Below, piece after piece: positions 31,941-42,160 of a DNA stretch of 64,000 bases (positions are counted from its first letter, which is position 1; every line of letters begins with the position of its first letter). Below the pieces are notes generated by a model, which was not told the origin of the DNA, did not search any database, and was given only the letters and a program-made list of their open reading frames with translations. The DNA lies in NCBI GenBank assembly GCA_015146655.1, contig VKHL01000104.1, forward strand, positions 39,536 to 103,535. The letters are read 5' to 3'. Source of the stretch: Ochromonas danica. Lineage: Eukaryota > Sar > Chrysophyceae > Chromulinales > Chromulinaceae. The position numbers were made by a program, and so were the translations under genes.

Positions 31941-33017
31941 ATGAGAAGATTCTTAACCTCCTTCCTCACAACCACTCTCTTACTCACCACTTCTACCTCT
32001 GGAAAAACTATCTCAAAGATGATTGTGAAAATTGTTGGTCATCGAGGATATGGTGCCAGTGATGCTCCATTTAACGTGAAACGTGATCTCAATATGCGAG
32101 TTGTTCGACCAGTAGAAGGGACCTTGATCAGTCACCGTAAAGCACTAGAAGATGGTGCTTATGGTATTGAGATGGATGTTATAGAAACACTGGATAACTA
32201 TCTCGTAGGTACCCATGCAGATGAAGTTCGTCAACATGTCCTTGTCCCTTATGATGCTCCAGAGAAGTATATTGGTAGAATGACCTATGAACAAATTCGA
32301 AATATTCCTGTTGGTCCAGATGGGATAGGAAGAATCTCTCTATTGAAAGATCTGTTAGAAATGTTGAAAAGAGACTTCCCTGATCGATTGATTAATATCG
32401 AATTAAAAGGAAAATTAGGAAACATTGAAGACAATTCACAAACAACTCCTTCATTGGCAGAGAAAGTTGTCAAAGTGTTAGAAGATGTAGATTTTCCTTT
32501 TCAAAAGATAATCTTTTCTTCTTTCTCTCAATCATATTTACAAGATATGTCGAAAATATGTTCTCAACGAGATCATAGGGCATTTCGATTGGGTATGCTT
32601 TTTGAACCTTCTGCTGACTGTGTTGGTATGAGTCTTGCAAGCGATGGTCATAAGCTCTTCAAAGATCGTGATGATCTCAGTATTGCTCTAAATATGGAAA
32701 CTCTACGGCATGTTGTGGAAAGTATTCCTGGATTGACTAGTGTACATGCTGAGATTCGTTGTATTACACCTGATACGATGAAGTTTATTCGTGAACATAA
32801 TCTCTGTCTAGCTACTTGGGCTTTGAAAGAGTTATCTCCTTTAGACACCTCCAAGGAGGGACAAGTCTTTGCCAACGCCATCGACAATGTATTGCGGATG
32901 GCGGATGACGTGGGTTTGGAGGAATTGGTCATTATCACTGATCATATCCTTGATGTCAAGGACTATTTGTTCAAGAAGCATGCCATACAAGGTTGCTATT
33001 TGTATTCCACTGCTTAG
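31941..33017 (+). CDS. Glycerophosphodiester phosphodiesterase family protein
   Basis: 358 residues from the Met at 31941. The frame is open 168 bp further up, but this start gives a signal peptide (MRRFLTSFLTTTLLLTTSTS). The GDPD TIM barrel is seen in VGHRGYGAS (first catalytic His), GIEMDVIETLDNYLVGTHAD (metal-binding Glu and Asp, second His region), NIELKGKLG and, near the end, TWALKE followed by IITDHILDV. GDPDs split glycerophosphodiesters to glycerol 3-phosphate and alcohols. The second active-site motif is usually HD; here it is HAD, with one residue inserted, so substrate use may differ. Probably secreted or in the endomembrane system. Confidence 0.8.
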   Translation: MRRFLTSFLTTTLLLTTSTSGKTISKMIVKIVGHRGYGASDAPFNVKRDLNMRVVRPVEGTLISHRKALEDGAYGIEMDVIETLDNYLVGTHADEVRQHVLVPYDAPEKYIGRMTYEQIRNIPVGPDGIGRISLLKDLLEMLKRDFPDRLINIELKGKLGNIEDNSQTTPSLAEKVVKVLEDVDFPFQKIIFSSFSQSYLQDMSKICSQRDHRAFRLGMLFEPSADCVGMSLASDGHKLFKDRDDLSIALNMETLRHVVESIPGLTSVHAEIRCITPDTMKFIREHNLCLATWALKELSPLDTSKEGQVFANAIDNVLRMADDVGLEELVIITDHILDVKDYLFKKHAIQGCYLYSTA

Positions 33018-33381
33018 TATGTTGAACGTTTTCCCTATATAAGAGTTAAATAAGAGAGAATAAATAGTATGCCAATGCGATGTGTTGGCACCGTAAACGC
33101 CATAAAGATGATATAAGGTAATATATATCATTCTTAAAATCTTAATAGTTAGATACTATATCATAGGGTTGTTTAAACTAATCGTAAATAATCAATAACA
33201 CGTTAAAATCACATGTTTGTTGGTCTGGTCCATCTTAAACTCCAATAAAGCTCCTTATTTATTTAAGTGAAGCAGAACGACGACCTAATATAATTATAGA
33301 AAACAAATGAACCGACTAGTAACAACAGCAGGAAATCGCTTTCTAGATGCAAAAGCAAAGATGAAAACAAAAACAACAAAA
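33018..33381. other. Intergenic region between GDPD and the 5S rRNA gene
   Basis: AT-rich. Holds the GDPD 3' end and, at its right end, the T-rich stop signal of the 5S gene. No other element recognised. Confidence 0.5.
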
Positions 33382-33383
33382 AC
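33361..33383 (-). terminator. T-run terminator of the 5S rRNA gene
   Basis: On the minus strand the 5S sequence is followed by GTTTTTGTTGTTTTTG, two T5 runs of the kind that stop RNA polymerase III. Confidence 0.75.
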
Positions 33384-33499
33384 GATCGTCACGAGGGCTT
33401 CGCACGTGGTCACCCACCGTACTACTGGCCTCGCCTGAGCACGCTTAACTTCCTAGATCTGACGGGTTAGGGTGCAGTAGTGCTAGTATGAACGATCAT
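33382..33499 (-). rRNA. 5S ribosomal RNA
   Basis: Minus strand, about 114–118 nt. Eukaryotic 5S features are all present: CATACTAGCAC near the 5' end, the internal-promoter box A AGTTAAGCGTGC, GAGGCCAGTAGTACG, box C GGTGGGTGACC, and GAAGCCCTCGTG before the 3' end. The ends GATCGT and ACGATC form helix I. T-runs follow as a Pol III stop. Only one copy is in the window and no rDNA unit is near. The 5' end is about 20 bp from the first TERT Met I accept. It reads as an intact gene. Confidence 0.92.
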
Positions 33500-33517
33500 A
33501 CTGAAGACTCGTCCAAC

Positions 33518-36500
33518 ATGTTATATAAAGGCAAGTATTGGATAATGAGTGTAATTGTCTCAGATGTTATTGAAAGAAGAAGTGATTGCATGACCAAAAA
33601 GAAGATACCATCATGTCCTGTCAAGGCCATCTATCCTCATTCAATGTCTCTCTCGGAATATCTCACACTTCTTCTGCCACAGTATCTCATTCTTTACAAA
33701 GATGTGGATCCATTAGATTTCCAACATTTCCTGCAGGAAACTAAAGTAGTGCCTCCAGCTGAAGAAGAAGTGCAGTCTTGGACATCTCCTCCTCCTCCTC
33801 CTCCTGTGCATAGAATGGAAGGTCTGCATGCTGACCCTGCTTCGTCATCATCGTGTGACATGCGAGAGATGCTAAATCGTGCTATTCCTCATCTTCTTCG
33901 TTCACAACAACAGCAACAACATCGTCTTCTGACTCGTGATCAACAAAACTGTCTAACACTTGGCTATCGTCCTAAAGTCATGAACTCTCATGTAGTCATG
34001 AGGAATAGTATGAATGTGGAGGCATTCTTTGTCAACTCCGTCGCTAGTCTCTTCGAAAATGATCATTGGCAGAGACTTGTGGGGAGAATTGGAGAAACTG
34101 CTTTTCGACATTTACTATCTAATCGAATCTATATGAAGACTGTTCATGGGAGTTACTTACAGGTAGAGTGTATTGATCATCATCATCATCATCATATCAT
34201 CATCATGATGTATCAACAACCCCAAATGACTTGTTTTCATGTGTTAGATGTGTGGACCAACTTGTGTTGATCAGAATAGTCTTTACTTGGTTAATAAAGG
34301 TATCAAGAGTGGTGTGTCAGGAAGTACGACTATTCTTAGACATCGTATGCTATACAATACTCGTCGAGAAGGTGCTGGTTTACCCAAAACCTTTTGCTTT
34401 TTCAAAGTAAGTGTTCAGTATATGGAAGCACCGCTGTTTATCTTCTTTGCAAAGATCGATAAACCTTATTCTATTGTCTCTATTAGAAATCACTGGATCA
34501 AGTTGTTCAGGACATATTCGGATCTGAACGTTTGCCACAGAATGCTATTTTGCTTCCAACTCTTATCAATTCACTGTCTTCCTTAGTCGATCGTATGAAG
34601 AAACGATATCTTAGTTATGACATGGCAGCTGCAATGAGGAAGTTCTGTCATACCTATGCAAGTGAAAGCTATGATGTCTCTGAGATACATGGCCAAGAGG
34701 AACAGAAATCACCAGCAAAGAAGAAGACGAAGAAGCGAGGGTGTCGAGCTGGACAACATGTCCAAGACAATAAGAGACGACGCATGGCTCGATATTTGAC
34801 ACCTGAACAACGACAAGAACAATTTCCACAGCTATCACTTCAGCTTCAGTCAAAGTCTCATCCTCAACCCACACAGTCGTCTACACGTCCTAGTCCTCTG
34901 TACAAGTCTACTCCTCCAGTCATTCCTCTTGGAGATAAGCTGTTAGAGAATATGCTACACAATGTATCCAAGGACACATCCAATCAAAGTCAAGGCTATG
35001 CAACTCAAGAAGCCAGTCAACTTCTTAATGTCGACCTTGCTCTGGAACAGTATCGTGATGTACAAGTTGGTGGACAACCAAAAGAGAATCATAACAAGAG
35101 CAGCACAGTACGTCAAGGGATAAAGAGAAAGTTTCAAGCTCTGTTAAGTAGGCCTACCCCATCCAAGTCAGTTTCTGCTAGTCAATCTACAAAGTGTTCT
35201 GAACCAAAACAACAAATCGAAAACTCGTCTCGTTTACATCAACAACATCTACAAGATGATAGTGGACTGCATTTTCATTTGAATCGTCCCTTCCTCACTT
35301 ATGTAAGATATCGATCATTCTTATGAGTCGTCTATTGCTGTTATGCTGATAATGTGTTGAAAACATCATCTACTAGGTGGAGACTGAAGGAGGTATTCAT
35401 AGTGTGTGCACAGAAGTCAATAACAACAACAACAATGGAAATGAAGGTTTCCCTCTTTCCACCTCCTCAGACATTCCAGCAGTAGATAAGACAGTGAAAA
35501 TCAATGAGAAAAGAGAAATCTGGGAAAAGGCAATCCATCTCAATTGTGTGTTGGAATTGGTGAAGTCAATCTCAGGTCATGTATTTAGTTTGGAAGAGGT
35601 TTGGGGAAGTAGACACAATTTCAATCTCTTTATGAGAAAGATTGACATCTATCTCTCACAAGGACGTCAAGAATGTTTGACTTGTGCACAATTAGCATCA
35701 GGTATGCGTCTATCAGAGATGATTTGGTTAACACAATGGAAGGACAGATTACATCATAATAACAATCACCATCATCATGATGCTGCTACTACCACTACTA
35801 ACACTACCACCACTAACACAGCTACTAGTCAACAGAAAGACAAGAAAGAAGACGAACATCCAGAGAACAATAGCAGTAAAGCAATACAAGTCTTAGCAAA
35901 TGAACAATCATTAAATCTATTGCATTGCTTCCTTTATTTCATCTTTAATGACTTTATTAATAGTCTGGTCGGACAAACTTTTTATGTTACAGAAGTTGAA
36001 GGTCAAGGTTTAACATTGTTTTATTTTCATAAGAGTACTTGGTTTAATATGGTGAAGGATCATATGGAAGACTTCAAGAATCAATTCATTCCGGTATGAT
36101 ATCACTCTCTTTCGCTCTCTAACAGATGTATTGATTAGAGGTTAATGTTATGTTGTTGTGTTATGTTTAGTTATATTCCATGTCAAGACCAGGTCAAGAG
36201 ACAACATTTCAATCAATTGTCGTTCATCTTCATCCTCCTCCTCCCAGCATATCCAAATCACCTTCACGTACTATTGGTGGTGTTGTTGGTATAGCCTTAC
36301 CTGTTGAACCAAGTCATCCAACAAGCACTACTAGTCGAGGAGAATCGGTAACTGCTAGGTTTCCTCCTTCTGTTAGGGAAGTTAGCTCTCAAATGGTTAC
36401 GAACAATGGCAGTGGGAGTGTTAGAGCTACACCACCACCACAACTACAGCCTCTTCCTCCTTCTACCTCTGTGCTGTTTAATAAGCGGTTATCTTCTCTT

Positions 36501-39500
36501 CGTACTGACAGACCTCCCAATCCATCAACTGGTTCAAGGGAATTCTCTGTATTGACTCGTACGTCTAGTCTACCCAGTAGCTTATCTTATAGTAAGAGTA
36601 GTAGTAGCGGTAGTAGTGATATCAAGAGTAGTGATGTTGCTAGAGGAGTGTTGAGGACATCTAGTGGTGGAGTAGCTAATGATAGTGTTCTCACTGACCA
36701 AACTCTCGGCCATGGTGGTAGTGGTAGGGGTGGTAACAGTGGTAACAGTGGTAACAGTGGTAACAGTGGTAATGGTAGTGGTAACAGTGGTAATGGTAGT
36801 GGTAGCAGTGGTAGTGGTAGTGGTGGATCAGCCCTCATGCAACGTTCTCGGTCTTTACCCACTACATCGATCTCAACTCGACCTTCAGCGGGTGGTGGTT
36901 CATCTTCTTTATTTAATGCAAGTAGTAGTAGTATATCCAGCCATCATCGACCTTATTTCCCTCCGCTGACCTTCGACTTAGCCCATCCGTCCTCTAGTTA
37001 TCTTCGCCATGCAGTACCTGTTGTGCGCTTTGTCCCCAAGAAACAAACTGTACGAGCGATTGCTAATTTACGGATGAGAACCAATCATCATACACATCAT
37101 ACAATAGCAGGCTCATCATCAAGTGGTGGTAATCCAACAATCATCCCCAGCATGTCATCATCTTCATCGTCATCTTCATCGTCATCCTTACCAACTTTAG
37201 CACCACCAGCAGGTACAACAACAACAACAACAGCGGCAACAACTGCACCTGCTTGTGTTGTTAGTAACAATATGTTATATAATACTTTACATGTACTTAA
37301 AGCAATCTATGATCAAGTTCCATCATTAGGTGGATGTGGTGTCTTTGGTGCTGATGATATCTATCGTAAACTACGAGCTTATAAACAAGGTATAAAGAAG
37401 AAATATGGAACTAGCAATCAGAATGTACAGTTTTATATAGCTATTCTAGATGTTGAGAAATGTTATGATCATGTTCGAACAGATACTGTATATGATATTA
37501 TACAACATATTCTACGTTTCTATGGTCAACCTGGTCATGGTGAAGATGCTCTTATGAGATTAACGAGTTCATCTGAGGTGTATAACTCTCTTAATGAGAA
37601 GCTAACTAAAGCCTATAGCCATGGTGGCAGTGGTGGTAGTGGTAATAGTGAGTATTCTCAGCAGAGGACAAGTCAAGGGAATATGTTTAATCTCAGTCGT
37701 GGTAATAGTGTTGGTAGTGCTAGTTTAGCAAGTCGTGATGAACCTATTATCATTCATAAATATCAAATTATACATCCTCAGAGTAGAATTGTCTCAACAA
37801 CTCAACTAACAACTCTTCCTATCAATCATCACTCAAAGAAGAGGAAAGATAAGGATTGTCATGATGACAGAAGCAATAAACGAAAGAGTACCAACGGTAG
37901 CAGTAACAGCAGTAGTAGTAGTTGTCATGTCCATGATCAACAGCAACAACAACCTTCAGTAGGAGTATTTAACAAACCTGTTCGTTATGTCAATCTTATG
38001 GGAGACTTACTCCCTTTTGCTGAAGCAGGGAAAGCAATAGCTCAAGTTTATTCATCTAGTATGATCTCTGATAATGTGATTTACAATCAAGTCTATGTAG
38101 ATGATATCTTAAAGTTAGTGAGACAACATCTCTTTGGTCATATTGTACGTATGCCACTTCCATATAAACATCCTGGTAGTCGTGGTCGTCATGGTAGTTG
38201 TTTCTTTGGACAAGTTCGTGGTATTCCACAAGGATCAGTTCTCTCAGCTTTACTTTGTACAGTCTATTATGGATATATTGAACATCAAGTTTTCCATTTA
38301 AATCAATTTCCACAGTTATTAGTTAATGACAGTAGAGATGGATCAAAACAGATGAACAAGGAAGACAATGATGATGATGATGATGACGATGATGATGATC
38401 CATTAGGATTAAACAATGGTGACTCATTGTTACTAAGATGTATGGATGACTATTTAATGATCTCAGTGAAACCAAATCATGTCGAATCATTTCTAAACTC
38501 TGTCTTTACTACCTATCGTTCAGATTATAATATTCGTGTTAATCTACCAAAAGTGAAAGTTAACTTTCCTGTCAAAGTTCATGGATTACAAGGAGAAGAC
38601 ATTGTTTTCATGCCTCCTCCTTCTTCTCCTAGCCACCTTGACTCATCTAGTATACACAAGGAATGTAATAAGACTTCTTTGATGTCATGGTGTGGATGGT
38701 TAATTGATTACAGTAATGGTGATCTACAAGTTCGACCTGATTTTGATCGTATTATCAAATTAACACCAAGTATATCATCTGTTCCACAATTAAGACAATT
38801 AAAGAAAGTTGTTTGTAATTGGATTCGTATGAAATGTCATGCATTGATTCTTGATTGTCATAGTGATGGATTGAATCAAAGACAGACAGTGTGGGAGTCT
38901 CTATATCAAGTTTTTCAGATTGCTGCTTATCGTATGGCTGTGAGTGTGGATAAGTATCTTCATCAGAATAGAGGGTCTATGATATTACAAGAGCGTTTTA
39001 TTCGTCGTGTAATTCGTGAAAGTATTGTCTATGGTGCTCGTTTGGTACAAAGGCGTAGTCACAGTCGAATGATTCATGAGGAAATGTCCAAAAGTCGTCG
39101 ATTCTATCTGAATTTACAGGAAAGACGAGATGATGAAGATAGTAGCGAAGAGCTATCTCACGACGACGACGACGATAATGATGATGAGGATTGTGAAGAA
39201 GATCAAGGAAGTCATGGTCATACCACAACTGATGGCCATACCACTAACAATGAGATCAAGGAAGAAATCACGTTAAAAGAGGTAACCTATCTTTTTCTGT
39301 GAATTGTGTGGTCTTGTAGTAATCTGTGTTGTTCTTCTATTATGTAGGCAATGTTGATCGGTTGGTCTGCTTTCTGTCATGTTGCCAATGCAATGCAAAC
39401 ACGATCTTTCCTTCATCAACCATCTGTAAGGTCTTGGTTAGAGAGAGAACGTGATAAGGTGAAAGTTGATATCACATCTTCAAAGAACGATTCCATTCCT

Positions 39501-39563
39501 CAGACAGCTGCCGCCCTCGATCTCTTACACCATCTAGACCATCTCCCACCTATCTTCAAATGA
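33518..39563 (+). CDS. TERT: Telomerase reverse transcriptase (TERT)
   Basis: Six exons, 33518–34162, 34248–34406, 34487–35302, 35377–36093, 36171–39281 and 39348–39563, all phase 0, give ~1887 residues; human TERT has 1132. TEN domain: LVGRIGETAFRHLL and YLQMCGPT (across a junction). The RNA-binding domain includes the T-motif-like FYVTEVEGQGLTLFYFHKST. RT motifs: 1 (VRFVPKKQTVRAIANLRM), A (ILDVEKCYDHV, catalytic Asp at 37449), B' (GIPQGSVLSALLCTVYYGY), C (CMDDYLMIS, Asp pair at 38445–38450) and E (WCGWLID). A short thumb follows. Ser/Gly/Asn-, Pro- and Asp-rich insertions account for the extra length, mainly before motif 1, between A and B', and before C. A Met at 33488 is in frame but lies inside the 5S gene, so I start at 33518; 33590 is also possible. 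Confidence 0.95.
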
Positions 39564-39760
39564 AAACCACATTACCAAAATATACTATACTGTAGAACTT
39601 ACAGTACCAAGTCACTACTGAGAGAGAAAAAGGAGATATTAGATATCATTATTCATTAAAAGGACTAGCTAATTGATAACAAGTAGCTGGTAAGAGAGTG
39701 TGTGTGTGAGAGAGAGAGAAAGACAAAGGATAGACAACAAGAAGAGATCATCTAATTCTA

Positions 39761-40393
39761 TTATAATACAAAAGGGATCAGTTTGTTTGGAACATCTCGT
39801 ATATAAACCTTATAGGCATCTCCAGTAGTTGGATCAGTTAGAAGCATTTTTTCTTCTTCTGGAATACGTATCTTGAGTAAGACAAGTAACCATTGTAGCC
39901 AAGCTAAGAATCCAATGAGGTAGTCTCCACTCATGACGAGGGAGAAGGTGAGGAAGAGCACCATATTGGCAGCATAGCCTGGATTGCGTACAAAGGCATA
40001 CGGTCCACTACGAACAACTACTTGATGTGCTTGTATACCTAACTTTCTTGAGAAATACTTTCCTAAGATCTTCATAGCTGAATATCTTAATAGAAAGGCA
40101 AAGATAGTGGAAACAATAGCTAATCCACTAATGACAAAGGAATCATCATTTTCTACACCAGAGATAGGGAAGACATGCCAAGAAAAGCCTCTAGAGAGAA
40201 GAGGTAGAGTATAGAGGAGAAGGATAGAAGAGACAATGATGAGAGAGGAGTTGCCATGTTCTGCTTTGGGAATGTTGGCACCATCAGCTGCTGTCGTTCC
40301 CAATGCTTTGGCTTCTTTCGTACGAAGATTATTCTCCATAAATAACCAATAAAGAATATTACATCCTGTGATAATATAGGGTAAAAATGGCAT
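39761..40393 (-). CDS. ICMT-like membrane methyltransferase
   Basis: 210 residues, intronless, mostly hydrophobic with four to five membrane segments. The C-terminal half carries the family core: MKILGKYFSRKLGIQAHQVV, RSGPYAFVRNPGYAANMV, then RIPEEEKML and DAYKVYIRDVP. The pattern RxPxY...E-E..L...Y is that of isoprenylcysteine carboxyl methyltransferase and phospholipid methyltransferase relatives, which use S-adenosylmethionine at the ER membrane. Whether the substrate is a prenylated Cys or a lipid is not clear. It shares a divergent 352-bp promoter region with SURF1. Confidence 0.8.
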   Translation of the reverse strand: MPFLPYIITGCNILYWLFMENNLRTKEAKALGTTAADGANIPKAEHGNSSLIIVSSILLLYTLPLLSRGFSWHVFPISGVENDDSFVISGLAIVSTIFAFLLRYSAMKILGKYFSRKLGIQAHQVVVRSGPYAFVRNPGYAANMVLFLTFSLVMSGDYLIGFLAWLQWLLVLLKIRIPEEEKMLLTDPTTGDAYKVYIRDVPNKLIPFVL

Positions 40394-40745
40394 ACTTGTC
40401 CTTTTTAATCGTCTATAAGACTATACACAGTTCATCAATATAATGATAACATCCAAAATGATCTCCCCCATTATACTGTTTTAAGTTAATGATATGGTTA
40501 ATAACAAAGAATTTCATAGTTTTACAGATGTCTAGATCTCCAGATTCTCTCCCCTACTGCACTGGAAAGGGGTGCTTGTTTGTGTTTTTGTGTTTTTGCG
40601 TTTTTGTGTTTCGTGTTGTTGTTGCTTCATCATCAGTCAGCAGAAGAGGTGAGAGTCAAAGGGTCAACAACAAGGTGAGACTTGCAGAACAAAAGAGAAG
40701 AGAAGAAGAGAAGAAGAGAAGAAGAGAAGAAGAGAAATAGAAGGA
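40394..40745. other. Divergent promoter region, ICMT-like / SURF1
   Basis: T-rich tract with repeated GTTTTTGTGTTTTTG at about 40574–40610, then a (GAAGA)-type purine repeat at 40692–40737 directly before the SURF1 ATG. No TATA box called. Confidence 0.5.
40692..40737. repeat. GAAGA-type purine repeat in the SURF1 5' leader
   Basis: About 46 bp of AGAAGAAGAG units, ending 9 bp before the SURF1 ATG. Confidence 0.9.
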
Positions 40746-42077
40746 ATGGCGAATCGTTCTTGGACTAATTCAATGAAACAGTTTACACGTAGTTATTGGC
40801 AATCATATAAGAAACGAGCATTTTCTTCCACTACATCAACATCAACAACATCCTCTGGAGGAAGTGGTGGAGAAGAGAAGAGATCCATTCTTGGTCCTAT
40901 TGTCTTCACTGCCATTAGCTTAACTGCTGCAGGATTAGGTGTTTGGCAATCACAACGTTATTTCTGGAAAGTGGATCTCTTAAAGAATCTGGCAGATCGT
41001 ACAAAGGAAGATCCCATTCCATGGACTTCCTCCACCTTTGTTGACTTTATGACAGAAAGTGTTGTTACTGGAGAGGATGCTTTAGTTGGACGAAGAGTTA
41101 TCCTTAGTGGTGTTTACGACTTTGAAAATGGTTATCTGACAACTTGTTCTTCGTCCCTTTTCTATCAACATCTTCTTATTGCTGTTATTTCTTATCCTAT
41201 GGGTTTATTGTAGAGTTGGTTCTGGGATTGCGTGCTGCTCCACCTGGACTTGTCTCTGAAGCTGCTCAAGGCATGGGTACCAATCCTCAGGTTAGATGAT
41301 ATATGGTGACAGTTGTCTTCTCTTACTTATTCCTCTATCTTGTACGCAATGATTGATTGATTGATAGGGTTATTTCATTATCACACCTCTTAAAGTCCAT
41401 GACAAGTAAGAGTAACGACCTAGTGATTTGTTGAATGTTTAATGGATGATATGTTCTTCAGATTGACGGTATTTATCAACCGTGGATGGGTACCAAGGAC
41501 TGCGAAGAGTTGGGATCAACCACAAGGTACTGTTTTAGTCACAGCTCTTGTTGCCGAACCAGAGAAGGTAGGAGTTCATTGAAGTTAAGTTGAAAACTAT
41601 TGCATACCTCACCGATGATCTCACTTCAATAGGGTGGTTATTTTGCCCCCACACAAGATGACAACACAAAGAAATTGTTGTGGTTAGAGGAGAAAGTGTT
41701 GAAGAGTGCAGTGCATCGTTTGAATGGCAGCGATGTTGTTTGGCTGTTTGATGCGATTGCTGATGAAGGGAATGATGAACAGCTTTACAAAGATGCCAAT
41801 GGTCGATGGATTCCTCCTATTCCTAAGAAGATCGATTTATTATCACAGATGTATGTCCATCCGTCCACTCATCTTGCCTACGCTTTCACTTGGTAAGATT
41901 CACAATTAAAATGATGTAATGCAATGGACCACAAGCTCTTATGTGTGTTGTTGCGATATCAGGTTTTCTTTGTCTATCGCGGGATTCATCATGACCTACT
42001 ACAAGTTTCGCAATCCAAAAGCAGCTGCTGCCATAGCTAGAGCTGCCGCTTCTCGTGGCCCTGCTACAAAGAATTAA
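40746..42077 (+). CDS. SURF1: SURF1 cytochrome c oxidase assembly factor
   Basis: Six exons, 40746–41130, 41214–41290, 41368–41405, 41462–41567, 41633–41892 and 41963–42077, give 326 residues in one frame. A basic Ser/Thr-rich mitochondrial leader comes first. The first membrane segment ends in the family motif LGVWQSQRYFWK (GxWQxxR). Then GRRVILSGVYDF, a short exon GYFIITPLKVHDK, and FINRGWVPR, the conserved NRGWVP. The second membrane segment (TWFSLSIAGFIMTYYKFRNP) is built across the last junction. SURF1 acts in the mitochondrial inner membrane in insertion of heme a into Cox1. The first donor is GTTATC and the second GTTAGA; both are GT but weak. Confidence 0.93.
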
Positions 42078-42160
42078 CACTTAAATAATTAAGAATTAAT
42101 AAACAATGCGCTAGTGTTATCATCATTATTCATTCTTCATGACAGGCTTAGCTCTCTTCA

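Noticed and set aside
36587-36862. Poly-Leu/Pro antisense frame
   Set aside because: Shadow of the Gly/Asn/Ser repeat in TERT.
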